Below the pieces are notes generated by a model. That model was given only the letters and a program-made list of their open reading frames with translations. It made no database searches and was not told where the DNA came from. A program made the position numbers and the translations under genes. A DNA stretch of 64,000 bases from Falsirhodobacter halotolerans (GTDB taxonomy: Bacteria; Pseudomonadota; Alphaproteobacteria; Rhodobacterales; Rhodobacteraceae). Shown here piece after piece: positions 28,547-36,896 of the stretch; the stretch's first letter is position 1; each line of letters begins with the position of its first letter. The DNA lies in assembly GCF_022899245.1 (NCBI RefSeq), contig NZ_JALJAZ010000001.1, forward strand, positions 600,501-664,500, in the 5' to 3' direction.

Positions 28547-29667
28547 GCCGCGTGTTCCTGATCGTGATGGACAGCGTGGGCATCGGCGGCGCGCCGGATG
28601 CCGCGGATTTCGGCGATGCCGGGGCGAACACGCTGGGCCATATCGCGGGCGCGGGACCGTTGCGGATGCCGGTGCTGGACGGGCTGGGGCTGGGTGCGGC
28701 GCTGCATCTGGCCAGCGGGATGACCGCCCCCGGTCTGGGTGCCGCCCCCACCGGCGCCTGGGGTGCCGCGACCGAGGTGTCGCGGGGCAAGGACACGCCG
28801 TCGGGCCATTGGGAACTGACGGGGGTGCCGGTGCCGTGGGACTGGCATTACTTCCCCCACGCCCCCTTCGACGCCGATCTGGTGGCGCGGGTCTGCGATC
28901 TGGCGGGGGTGGACGGCATTCTTGACGGCGGGCATTCGGGCGGCATCGCCATCATGAACGCCCTGGGGGCGGAGCATCTGCGCACCGGGCGGCCCATCTG
29001 CTACACCTCGGCCGACAGCGTGTTCCAGATCGCCGCGCATGAGGAGGCGTTCGGGCTGGACCGCCTGCTGGCCCTGTGCGAGGGGCTGGCCCCGATGCTG
29101 CACGCCCGCCGTGTGGGGCGGGTCATCGCGCGGCCCTTCACGGGGGCCGAAGGGGCCTTCACCCGCACCGCCAACCGCCGCGATTACGCGATCGCCCCCC
29201 CCGCGCCGACCCTGCTGGACCGGGCGCAGGCGGCGGGGCATGTCACCCATGCGGTGGGCAAGATCGGCGACATCTTCTCGCATCGCGGGATCGACCATCT
29301 GCACAAGGGGGGCGACGCCGCGCTGATGGACCACCTGCACCGCCTGATGCGGCAGGCGGAGGATGGCGCGCTGGTCTTCGCCAATTTCGTCGAATTCGAC
29401 AGCCTGTATGGCCATCCGCGCGATGTGGCGGGCTATGCCCGGCATCTGGAATGGTTCGACGGGCAGGCGGGGCGGCTGATCGCGGCCATGCGCGCGGGGG
29501 ACATCGTCATCTTCACCGCCGATCACGGCAATGACCCCACATGGCGCGGCAGCGACCACACCCGCGAACGCGTGCCGGTTCTGGTGGCGGGCATGACCGG
29601 CGCACTGGGGCTGATCCCCTTTACCGGCGTCGGCGATCTGGCCGCGCGGCATCTGGGACTGGCATGA
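28543..29667 (+). CDS. deoB: Phosphopentomutase
   Basis: Converts (deoxy)ribose-1-phosphate to the 5-phosphate, linking nucleoside phosphorolysis to central metabolism. The 374-residue alkaline-phosphatase-superfamily enzyme has the metal motif VMDSVGIGGAPDA at the N-terminus, KDTPSGHWELTG with the phosphorylated threonine, and FTADHGNDPTWRGSDHTRE with the C-terminal metal ligands. It starts 4 nt inside deoA and ends 4 nt inside the next gene. Confidence 0.95.
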   Translation: MSRVFLIVMDSVGIGGAPDAADFGDAGANTLGHIAGAGPLRMPVLDGLGLGAALHLASGMTAPGLGAAPTGAWGAATEVSRGKDTPSGHWELTGVPVPWDWHYFPHAPFDADLVARVCDLAGVDGILDGGHSGGIAIMNALGAEHLRTGRPICYTSADSVFQIAAHEEAFGLDRLLALCEGLAPMLHARRVGRVIARPFTGAEGAFTRTANRRDYAIAPPAPTLLDRAQAAGHVTHAVGKIGDIFSHRGIDHLHKGGDAALMDHLHRLMRQAEDGALVFANFVEFDSLYGHPRDVAGYARHLEWFDGQAGRLIAAMRAGDIVIFTADHGNDPTWRGSDHTRERVPVLVAGMTGALGLIPFTGVGDLAARHLGLA

Positions 29668-30440
29668 GGGTCGATCTGACGCTGGACCTGATCGGCGCGG
29701 CCCCGACGCGGCTGATCGCCGATCTGGCGCGCGAGAAGGACGTGGACCTGTCGCGCCTGTTCGTCGATGGGGGATACAATCTGACGCACGGTTTTCTTGC
29801 CGCCTATGACGCGGCGGCGGGGGTGGTGGTCGGCGCGCGCGATGTTGCCCGTGTGGCGGATGCGGTCTTGGGCGAGGGCTATGCCGATCTGCGCCTGACC
29901 CCGCGCGAGGGCTGGGCGGATTTGCTTTCGGCGGTGGCCGAGGGGGCGGCGGGACGGCCCCACACGCTGATCGCCCGCCTGCCGCATCATCTGGGGCCGG
30001 AGGCGCTGCGCCCCATGGCCCTGTGGGCGGCGGTGGCGGGATCGCCTGTGGCCCTGACCGGCACGCCCGACCCGTGGTGCCTGGACTGCGTGGCCGAGGC
30101 GGGGGTGCCGCTGATCCTCGACGGCACCGATCTGGCGCGCACCCCGCGTCGCATTCGCGTGCCCACGCTGACGGATGCCGAGGCCGAACGGATGGCCGAG
30201 GTGGGCGTGGGGGTCGAACTGACCGATTGGACGCAGGCCGGGCGGCTGTATGATCGGGGGGTGACGCTGGCCCTGGGGCGCGGGTTCGCCGCATTCCAGC
30301 CGCTGGACCTGCCATCGCGCCTGCATGAGGCGTTCGACTGGGACGACGCCGTGTTCCGCGATCTGGACCGTAGGGCCTTTGCGGTGGCCGTCTGCGATGA
30401 TACGACGCGCGCCAAGATGAAGGAGATGACGGATGCCTGA
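29664..30440 (+). CDS. Adenosine deaminase-like protein lacking all active-site residues
   Basis: A 258-residue protein in the slot where related operons carry add. By eye it aligns with alphaproteobacterial adenosine deaminase: [10 protein letters not shown] against VELHxHxEGA, DLSRLF and FLAAYD (residues 28-49), GPEAL (111-115), [11 protein letters not shown], and the C-terminal [20 protein letters not shown] then CDDTTRA. The zinc HxH reads T6-L-D8; HAGE reads DGTD (153-156); the GHG histidine region reads IRVP (164-167); the SDDP zinc aspartate reads LGRG (204-207). It is also about 70 residues shorter. The frame is open and both ends overlap neighbours (deoB, upp), so it is still translated with the operon. 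Catalysis is very unlikely; the role is unknown. Confidence 0.68.
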   Translation: MRVDLTLDLIGAAPTRLIADLAREKDVDLSRLFVDGGYNLTHGFLAAYDAAAGVVVGARDVARVADAVLGEGYADLRLTPREGWADLLSAVAEGAAGRPHTLIARLPHHLGPEALRPMALWAAVAGSPVALTGTPDPWCLDCVAEAGVPLILDGTDLARTPRRIRVPTLTDAEAERMAEVGVGVELTDWTQAGRLYDRGVTLALGRGFAAFQPLDLPSRLHEAFDWDDAVFRDLDRRAFAVAVCDDTTRAKMKEMTDA

Positions 30441-31074
30441 GACACGCGATCACCTGACCGTGGTGACCCATCCGCTGGTGCAGCACAAGCTGACGCTGAT
30501 GCGCAAGAAGGACACCTCCACCGCCAGTTTCCGCCGCTTGCTGCGCGAGGTGAGCCTGCTGCTGGGGTATGAGGTGACGCGCGGTCTGGACATGACGACC
30601 GTGCGGATCGAAACGCCGGTGACGGAGATGGACGCGCCCGCGCTGGACGGCAAGAAGCTGGCGCTGATCTCCATCCTGCGGGCGGGGAACGGGCTGCTGG
30701 ACGGGTTGATGGAGCTTATTCCCGCCGCGCGGGTCGGGTTCATCGGTCTTTACCGCGACCCCGACACGCTGAAGCCCGTGCAATATTACTGCAAGGTGCC
30801 CGAGGCGCTGGAGGATCGTCTGACCATCGCGGTGGACCCGATGCTGGCGACCGGCAACTCCTCGGTCGCGGCGATTGATCTCTTGAAGGCCAACGGCGCG
30901 AAGAACATCCGCTTCCTGTGTCTTCTGGCCTCCCCCGAAGGGGTGGCGGTGATGAAGGCCGCGCATCCCGACGTGCCGATCGTCACGGCCGCCTTGGACG
31001 ATCGTCTGGACGATCACGGATATATCGTGCCGGGACTAGGGGATGCGGGTGATCGCATGTTCGGCACAAAATAG
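30433..31074 (+). CDS. upp: Uracil phosphoribosyltransferase
   Basis: Makes UMP from uracil and PRPP. The 213-residue protein has the UPRT pattern: [20 protein letters not shown] at the N-terminus, [19 protein letters not shown], the PRPP motif [11 protein letters not shown], and the C-terminal uracil site [17 protein letters not shown]. It begins 8 nt inside the preceding gene and is the last gene of the cdd-deoA-deoB block. A symmetric hairpin 80 nt downstream separates it from the convergent gene. Confidence 0.96.
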   Translation: MPETRDHLTVVTHPLVQHKLTLMRKKDTSTASFRRLLREVSLLLGYEVTRGLDMTTVRIETPVTEMDAPALDGKKLALISILRAGNGLLDGLMELIPAARVGFIGLYRDPDTLKPVQYYCKVPEALEDRLTIAVDPMLATGNSSVAAIDLLKANGAKNIRFLCLLASPEGVAVMKAAHPDVPIVTAALDDRLDDHGYIVPGLGDAGDRMFGTK

Positions 31075-31153
31075 GCTTTACTTGCGCGCCCGATCCCGGC
31101 AATCTGACGTCGATTTCAAGGCCGGACCGTCGGGCAGGACGCAGTACCGAAAC

Positions 31154-31181
31154 CGCCCCCGTCGTACATGCGACGGGGGCG
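31154..31181. terminator. Bidirectional terminator-like hairpin between upp and a convergent gene
   Basis: CGCCCCCGTCG pairs perfectly with CGACGGGGGCG (11 bp) around TACATG. It stands between two converging genes. On the minus strand it is followed by GTTTC; on plus by TAATC, so T tracts are poor, but the stem is the strongest in the region. Confidence 0.6.
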
Positions 31182-31190
31182 TAATCATGT

Positions 31191-32213
31191 TCAGCCCTGA
31201 CAGACGGATTGCAGGCTCAGCCATTCGTTGTCGGTCAGGATCGGGCGCGGCGGGCCTTCGGGCCACGGGTCTTCGGCCACCAGCGCCTCGGCCTGATCGG
31301 GCCGCAGGGCGCGGGCATAGGGGGCGACCGACAGATCCGCCGCGCCGAACCGTGCCAGAAGGCGGTCGCCGGGAATGCCTTCGGGCGTGCTTTGCACCAG
31401 CCATTCGGCATAGCCGTCCAGCGCGTCCTGCGGCATCTGACCCGTGGTCAAGAGGCGCAGCGTCGCCCATGTCCCGGCATAGCGGAGCAGGGGTTGCAGC
31501 GGGTCCACCTCGGTCGAACGGATGCCTTCGGCCAGCGCGGCCCCCGCGGCGACGTCGGGGCTGTCTTGTTGTTCCACAAGGGGGCTGGGCAGCAGGATCT
31601 GACGCCCCGGCAGGTGCACGGGGCGGGGCAGGCCGTTCATCACATAGATGCGGACCGAGGCCGCGTTGAACACCCGCGTTGCCAGCGTTTCCGTGGCCGC
31701 GCGGCCCAGGGGCGCGGCGCAGGGCGCGCCGGTCAGGTGCAGCATCTCGGTCATCGCCATGTCGCCCAGACGGACGCGCGTGGCGTCGGGCACCACCGCC
31801 ACGGTGTGCGACCGGATGGCCCCGGGCAGGAACAACCCCGCCAGGATCACAAGGCCCAGGCTGACGGCCAGGATGATGTTGCGCACCCGGCCCGGATGGG
31901 GGCGGGCGGCCAGGATCGCGCCATGCACGGTGGACAGCGCCTCGATCATGGCGGGTTCGTCGATTTCCAGCGTTTCGCCATCATGGTCGGCGCCGGGGGC
32001 ATAGAGGGCGGGGGTCGTGTCGTTCAGCCGTTCGACCGCCGGAAGGGACCAATGGGCCAACGGCTGGTCGGAGCGGGGATCGGCGAGGATCAACGACGCC
32101 TCGCGGAAGAACACGATCACCTCGCGCCGTTGGGCGTCGTTATGTTCGCGCCACAGGCCGGAGCATTCCAGACGGGCGTAATGGGACAGCGCGGTGGAGC
32201 TTTGGCGCACCAT
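31191..32213 (-). CDS. Membrane protein resembling an M48 peptidase without HExxH
   Basis: A 340-residue protein with a soluble N-terminus, one membrane helix at about 111-130 (RNIILAVSLGLVILAGLFLP) and an extracytoplasmic C-terminal domain. That domain resembles M48-type zinc proteases: VRIYVMNGLPRPVHLPGRQI (187-206) has the fold's strand and LPG turn, and LLRYAGTWATLRLLTTGQM (242-260) follows where expected. The place of the HExxH helix reads AALAEGI (225-231), with no zinc ligands. I infer a non-catalytic relative; an unrelated fold is possible. It lies 13 nt downstream of tdk on the same strand. Confidence 0.5.
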   Translation of the reverse strand: MVRQSSTALSHYARLECSGLWREHNDAQRREVIVFFREASLILADPRSDQPLAHWSLPAVERLNDTTPALYAPGADHDGETLEIDEPAMIEALSTVHGAILAARPHPGRVRNIILAVSLGLVILAGLFLPGAIRSHTVAVVPDATRVRLGDMAMTEMLHLTGAPCAAPLGRAATETLATRVFNAASVRIYVMNGLPRPVHLPGRQILLPSPLVEQQDSPDVAAGAALAEGIRSTEVDPLQPLLRYAGTWATLRLLTTGQMPQDALDGYAEWLVQSTPEGIPGDRLLARFGAADLSVAPYARALRPDQAEALVAEDPWPEGPPRPILTDNEWLSLQSVCQG

Positions 32214-32226
32214 TCAGGCGGACCGG

Positions 32227-32820
32227 TCAGTGAACGGGATCAACGGCAGACGCCCCTTCGGCAACGGCCCCGCGCCAGTGCCGGCGGCACAGCGAGGCAT
32301 AGGTTTCATTCCCGCCGATCTGGACCTGCGCGCCATCGCGCACCGCCCGGCCTTCGGCATCCAGGCGCACGACCATCGTCGCCTTGCGCCCACAATGGCA
32401 GATGGTGCGAATCTCGCGCAAGTCATCGGCCAAGGCCAGCAAGGACGCCGATCCGGGGAACAATTCCCCCCGGAAATCGACCCGAAGGCCATAGCACATG
32501 ACGGGAATGGACAGATCGTCGGCCACGCGGGCCAATTGCCACACCTGATCGGGGGTCAGGAACTGCGCCTCGTCCAGAAAGACGCAGGCGGTGGGGCGAT
32601 GACGGATCAGGGCGAAAAGGTCGGTATCCGTATCGAAGGTCTCGGCCCGTTCGGCGATGCCGATGCGGCTGGCGATCGTGCCCGCGCCCGCGCGATCGTC
32701 CAGCGCGGCGGTCAGCAACAGCACCTCCATCCCCCGTTCGCGGTAATTGTGCGCGGCCTGAAGCAACAGGGTCGATTTGCCCGCGTTCATGGTGGAATAA
32801 TGGAAATACAGCTTGGCCAT
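32227..32820 (-). CDS. tdk: Thymidine kinase
   Basis: Phosphorylates thymidine and deoxyuridine with ATP. The 197-residue type II enzyme has the P-loop [11 protein letters not shown] (residues about 12-22), [11 protein letters not shown] (Walker B), [18 protein letters not shown] (lasso/active-site loop) and the CxxC zinc pair ICHCGRKA, with a further cysteine near the C-terminus. Placement beside the cdd-deoA-deoB-upp block, though on the opposite strand, groups the pyrimidine salvage functions. Confidence 0.95.
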   Translation of the reverse strand: MAKLYFHYSTMNAGKSTLLLQAAHNYRERGMEVLLLTAALDDRAGAGTIASRIGIAERAETFDTDTDLFALIRHRPTACVFLDEAQFLTPDQVWQLARVADDLSIPVMCYGLRVDFRGELFPGSASLLALADDLREIRTICHCGRKATMVVRLDAEGRAVRDGAQVQIGGNETYASLCRRHWRGAVAEGASAVDPVH

Positions 32821-32874
32821 GGATGTCCCATAGCGCAGGGGGGCCGAGGGGGGAAGTCCCCCCCGGCCCGGGGA

Positions 32875-34200
32875 TCAGCGCGACGAACGGCGCGGGGCGG
32901 CGGCCCCGCCGGGGCGGCCCTGCGGGCGGGCGGCCTTGGGTTTCGCGGCGGGTTTGGCCCCGCCGGGTTTGGCGCCTTGGGCCCCGCGCGGCTTGCCGCT
33001 GGATCCGTGGCCGCCGGGCCGGGGCCCGCGCGTCTGGTGCGGCTTGCCCGCCGCCGCCACGATGTCGGCTGCCCAGGGTGCGCCGCCGACCACCGGAATG
33101 GCCTTTTTCAACACCTTCTCGATGTCGCGCAGCTCGCCCATCTCGGCCGGGGCGCAGAAGGCGATGGCACGGCCGTCGGTGCCCGCCCGCGCGGTCCGCC
33201 CGATCCGGTGAACGTAGTTTTCCGGCACGTTCGGCAGGTCGTAGTTATAGACGTGGCGCACATCGGGAATGTCGATCCCGCGCGCGGCCACATCCGTCGC
33301 CACCAGAACCTTCAACGTGCCCTCGCGGAACTCCTGCAAGGTGCGCTCGCGCTGGTTCTGGCTTTTGTTGCCGTGGATGGATCCGGCGGCGAAGCCCCAG
33401 CTGACCAGCAGCTTCATCAGCTTTTCCGACCCGTGCTTGGTGCGCCCGAACACGATCGACCGTTCTTCGGGATGTTCCTTGAGATAGCCTTCCAGCAGCT
33501 TGGCCTTGTCGCCCTGCGGGGTGAAGTGGATCGCCTGGGTCACCTTGTCGGCGGGCTTACCGGGGGGGGAGACCTGAACCTTGACCGGATCGCGCAGATA
33601 GGTGCCGGCCAGCTCCTCGATGTCCTTGGGCATGGTGGCCGAGAACAGGAGCGTCTGACGCTTCAGCGGGATGTGCTTGGCGATCTTGCGCAGGGAATGG
33701 ATGAAGCCCATGTCCAGCATGTGATCCGCCTCGTCCAGGACGAGGTAGCCGCATTTTTCCAGCGTGACGTCGCCGCGCTCCAAAAGGTCGATCAGGCGGC
33801 CGGGGGTGGCGACCAGAACGTCGGTGCCGCGCTTCAGCTTTTCCGCCTGCTTGTTGATCGACGCGCCGCCCACGACCGTGGTGATCTTGGTCGGCGTGCC
33901 CTTGGTGAAGGTCAGGAAGTTTTCCGAGATCTGGTTCACCAGTTCCCGCGTGGGCGCGAGGATCAGCGCGCGCACATGGCGCGGGCCTGCGGGGTGGTGG
34001 ATCGCCAGAAGGCGGTGCAGCAGCGGCAGGCCGAAGGCCGCCGTCTTGCCGGTGCCGGTCTGGGCCAGACCCATCAGGTCGTGGCCCTTCATGATGTGCG
34101 GAATGGCCTGCGCCTGAATGGGCGTCGGCGTGGTCAGTTTGGTGTGGGACAGTGCTTTCAGCAATGTCTCGCTTAGGCCGAGGTCGGCGAATGTGGTCAT
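32875..34200 (-). CDS. DEAD-box RNA helicase (RhlE-like)
   Basis: ATP-dependent RNA helicase, likely in ribosome assembly or cold-stress RNA remodelling. The 441-residue protein has Q motif (TTPTPIQAQAIP), Walker A AQTGTGKT (46-53), PTRELVNQI, DEAD at 156-159, SAT (FSATMP), and the C-terminal motifs VATDVAARGIDIPDV and HRIGRTARAG. A basic, Gly/Pro/Lys/Arg-rich tail of about 55 residues (from about 385) fits RNA tethering. Start MTTFADLGLSE is the family start; the ORF extension to 34281 is not conserved. Convergence with nothing; divergent from purQ across 207 nt. Confidence 0.93.
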   Translation of the reverse strand: MTTFADLGLSETLLKALSHTKLTTPTPIQAQAIPHIMKGHDLMGLAQTGTGKTAAFGLPLLHRLLAIHHPAGPRHVRALILAPTRELVNQISENFLTFTKGTPTKITTVVGGASINKQAEKLKRGTDVLVATPGRLIDLLERGDVTLEKCGYLVLDEADHMLDMGFIHSLRKIAKHIPLKRQTLLFSATMPKDIEELAGTYLRDPVKVQVSPPGKPADKVTQAIHFTPQGDKAKLLEGYLKEHPEERSIVFGRTKHGSEKLMKLLVSWGFAAGSIHGNKSQNQRERTLQEFREGTLKVLVATDVAARGIDIPDVRHVYNYDLPNVPENYVHRIGRTARAGTDGRAIAFCAPAEMGELRDIEKVLKKAIPVVGGAPWAADIVAAAGKPHQTRGPRPGGHGSSGKPRGAQGAKPGGAKPAAKPKAARPQGRPGGAAAPRRSSR

Positions 34201-34407
34201 GGGTATCCCCTGAGGTTGCGGTGGGTTGCCCCTGCGTGATGGTGGAAACCGATGACCGGCACGCCCGTTCTCTCTGCTCACGCGGCAGGGGGCGGTGCGG
34301 TTGTGGTGCAGATGGCGGCAAACACCGGATAAGTCAACCCGTCCCCTCTGGCATCAACGGCGCGGGTGGGGTATGAGCGGCCAATCTCATATTGCCGGAG
34401 CCGCCCC

Positions 34408-35076
34408 ATGAAAGCCGCCGTCATCACCTATCCCGGATCGAACTGCGACCGCGACCTTGCGGTGGCCTTCCGCGACGCGGGGGCAGAGGTCGTGACCGTC
34501 TGGCACAAGGAGACGGAGCTTCCGGCGGGCGTCGATGTGGTCGGCGTGCCGGGCGGCTTTTCCTTTGGCGACTATCTGCGCTGCGGCGCGATCGCCGCGC
34601 GGTCGCCCATCAGCGGCGCGCTGGCCCGGCATGTGGAACGTGGCGGCTATGCCATCGGCATCTGCAACGGCTTTCAGGTTCTGACCGAGACCGGCCTTCT
34701 GCCGGGCGCGCTGATGCGCAATGCGCGGTTGAAATACATCTGCCGTCAGGTGCGGCTGAAGGTGGAGACGGCGGACAGCGCCTTCACCTCCGGCTATGCC
34801 AAGGGCGCGGCGATCACCGTGCCGATCGCCCACCACGACGGCAACTACACCGCCGATGCGGACACGCTGGCGCAGCTGCGGGCCGAGGATCGCGTGGCCT
34901 TCACCTATCTCGACAATCCCAACGGCGCGATGGAGGACATTGCGGGCATCCTGTCGGCCAACCGCCGCGTGCTGGGCATGATGCCGCATCCCGAACGCGC
35001 CATGGCCGCCAATGTCGGCAGCGCCGATGGCCGCCCGCTGTTCGAGGCCCTTCTGGGCAGGATGGCGCTTGCCTGA
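34408..35076 (+). CDS. purQ: Phosphoribosylformylglycinamidine synthase subunit PurQ
   Basis: Glutaminase subunit that feeds ammonia to PurL in FGAM synthesis. The 222-residue class I amidotransferase has [18 protein letters not shown], the nucleophile C86 in GICNGFQVL, and the His-Glu pair in MMPHPERAM. The ATG at 34408 follows a GGAG-containing leader. It is 13.4 kb from purC-purS; most relatives keep the three together. A DctB-like kinase gene begins 46 nt later. Confidence 0.95.
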   Translation: MKAAVITYPGSNCDRDLAVAFRDAGAEVVTVWHKETELPAGVDVVGVPGGFSFGDYLRCGAIAARSPISGALARHVERGGYAIGICNGFQVLTETGLLPGALMRNARLKYICRQVRLKVETADSAFTSGYAKGAAITVPIAHHDGNYTADADTLAQLRAEDRVAFTYLDNPNGAMEDIAGILSANRRVLGMMPHPERAMAANVGSADGRPLFEALLGRMALA

Positions 35077-35122
35077 CCGCACCCCGCTTGAGGGTGAGGC
35101 CGCGGGAGAATATCCTGCGCGC

Positions 35123-36889
35123 ATGACGCGGCAGGGCAAACAGGGCATGGCAGAGGATGGGGGGCGCACGTTGATCTCGTGGCGCCTCAGGATCATCATC
35201 GTCCTGCTGATCGCCGTGGCCGTCGCGACCGTCTTCTTCACCAACCGCTGGATGACGGAACGCGCGACGGAAACCACCCGCAACCGGGCCGAGGTGCGGC
35301 TCGCGCTCTATTCCGGCAATCTGCTGAGCGAGTTGCAGCGGACCTCGGTCGTGCCGCTTCTGCTGGCGCGGGACAGCTCGCTCATCACCGCGCTGACGTC
35401 CGAACAATACTCCGTCACGTCCCAACGTCTGATGACCTTCCGCAACGAGATCGGGGCGGCGGCCATCTCGCTTCTGGATCGCAACGGGCGCGTGGTGGGG
35501 GCGACCAACCGCAACCTTCTGGGCACGAATTACCGCAACGAACCGTTCTTCGTCGACGCGATGCGCACCAAGGAAACGGTGTTCAGCGCGACGCGCCGGT
35601 CGGAAGGGGCCTTCGATTTCACCTATTCCCGCGCGGTGGTGCAGGACAATCAGATGATCGGCGTCGTGGTCGTCGCGGTCGACATGCTGAAATACGAACG
35701 GGTCTGGGCCGGTTTGCAGGACGCGGTCTTGGTGACCGACAGTTCGGGCACGGTGATCCTGGCGACCGAGCCGCGATGGCGTGGGCTGGAGGTGAACCAG
35801 GCGCTGGCGGTGCGCGATCCGCCCTCGGCCATCCGGCGGGCGTTTCAGGTGACGACCGACTGGGCGCAGGAACCGCCCGACGCCTATCTTCGGGGCGAGG
35901 CGGTGCTGCGCACCGACGCGCGCGTGCCGTTCCGCGGCTGGCGGCTGACGACCTTCACGGCCTATAATTCCGTGCGCGAACGGGTGAACGCCATCCTCGC
36001 GCTGGAGATCATGGGCTTTGCGATCCTGTTGGCCGCGACCTTCTATGCCCTGTCGCGGCGCACATGGTCGCGCAGCGTCTCGCTGCAACGGGAATCGGCG
36101 GAGTTGCGGATGCTGAACCAGCGCCTGCACCGTGAGATCACCGAGCGGGAGAAGGCGCAGAAGAACCTGGCCGTGGCGGAGGCAACGCTGGCGCAATCGT
36201 CGAAACTGGCGGCCTTGGGCGAGATGTCGGCCGCCGTCAGCCACGAGCTGAACCAGCCGCTGGCGGCGATGAAGACCTATCTGGCCGGGGCGCGGCTTCT
36301 GTTGCAGCGGCGGCGCACGGATGAGGCGATGTCCTCGTTCCAGCGGATCGACGATCTGATCGAACGGATGGGCGCGATCACGCGGCAGTTGAAATCCTAT
36401 GCCCGCAAGGGCGGCGAGGCGTTCGAGCCGGTGGACATGCGCCACTGCATCTCGGGCGCGCTGTCGATGATGGAGCCGCAGTTGAAGGCCCGCGTGGTGC
36501 GCATCAACCGCCAGATCCCCAAGGGGCCGGTCATGGTCCTGGCCGATCGTCTGCGGCTGGAGCAGGTGATTATCAACCTTTTGCGCAACGCGCTGGACGC
36601 GACGCGGAACGTGGCCGAACCGCAGATCGACATCGGTCTGGAGGAGGGCGCGGTCGTGGCCCTGTCGGTGCGCGACAACGGGGCGGGCATCGCCGATCTG
36701 TCGAATTTGTTCGAGCCGTTCTACACCACCAAGAAGCCCGGCGAGGGCGTGGGGCTTGGCCTCGCGATATCGTCAGGGATCGTGAAGGATTTGGGCGGGC
36801 GGCTGACGGCCACCAACGCCGACGGGGGCGGGGCTGTTTTCGAGGTCCAACTGCCCCTACTTGAAGACCAGATGGAAGCAGCAGAATGA
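35123..36889 (+). CDS. dctB: DctB-like sensor histidine kinase
   Basis: Membrane sensor kinase paired with the regulator downstream; DctB proteins sense C4-dicarboxylates in the periplasm. The 588-residue protein has TM1 at about 20-40, a periplasmic double-Cache-type domain (about 41-290), TM2 at about 291-309, a coiled coil (about 320-360), and the HisKA domain with H374 (AAVSHELNQPLAAMKTYL), then N, G1 and G2 boxes (IINLLRNALDA; VRDNGAGI; GVGLGLAIS). The start is uncertain between ATGs at 35123 and 35147. Ligand is inferred from homology only; the TRAP genes at 61.7-64 kb are possible targets but distant. Confidence 0.85.
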   Translation: MTRQGKQGMAEDGGRTLISWRLRIIIVLLIAVAVATVFFTNRWMTERATETTRNRAEVRLALYSGNLLSELQRTSVVPLLLARDSSLITALTSEQYSVTSQRLMTFRNEIGAAAISLLDRNGRVVGATNRNLLGTNYRNEPFFVDAMRTKETVFSATRRSEGAFDFTYSRAVVQDNQMIGVVVVAVDMLKYERVWAGLQDAVLVTDSSGTVILATEPRWRGLEVNQALAVRDPPSAIRRAFQVTTDWAQEPPDAYLRGEAVLRTDARVPFRGWRLTTFTAYNSVRERVNAILALEIMGFAILLAATFYALSRRTWSRSVSLQRESAELRMLNQRLHREITEREKAQKNLAVAEATLAQSSKLAALGEMSAAVSHELNQPLAAMKTYLAGARLLLQRRRTDEAMSSFQRIDDLIERMGAITRQLKSYARKGGEAFEPVDMRHCISGALSMMEPQLKARVVRINRQIPKGPVMVLADRLRLEQVIINLLRNALDATRNVAEPQIDIGLEEGAVVALSVRDNGAGIADLSNLFEPFYTTKKPGEGVGLGLAISSGIVKDLGGRLTATNADGGGAVFEVQLPLLEDQMEAAE

Positions 36890-36896
36890 GGTACGC

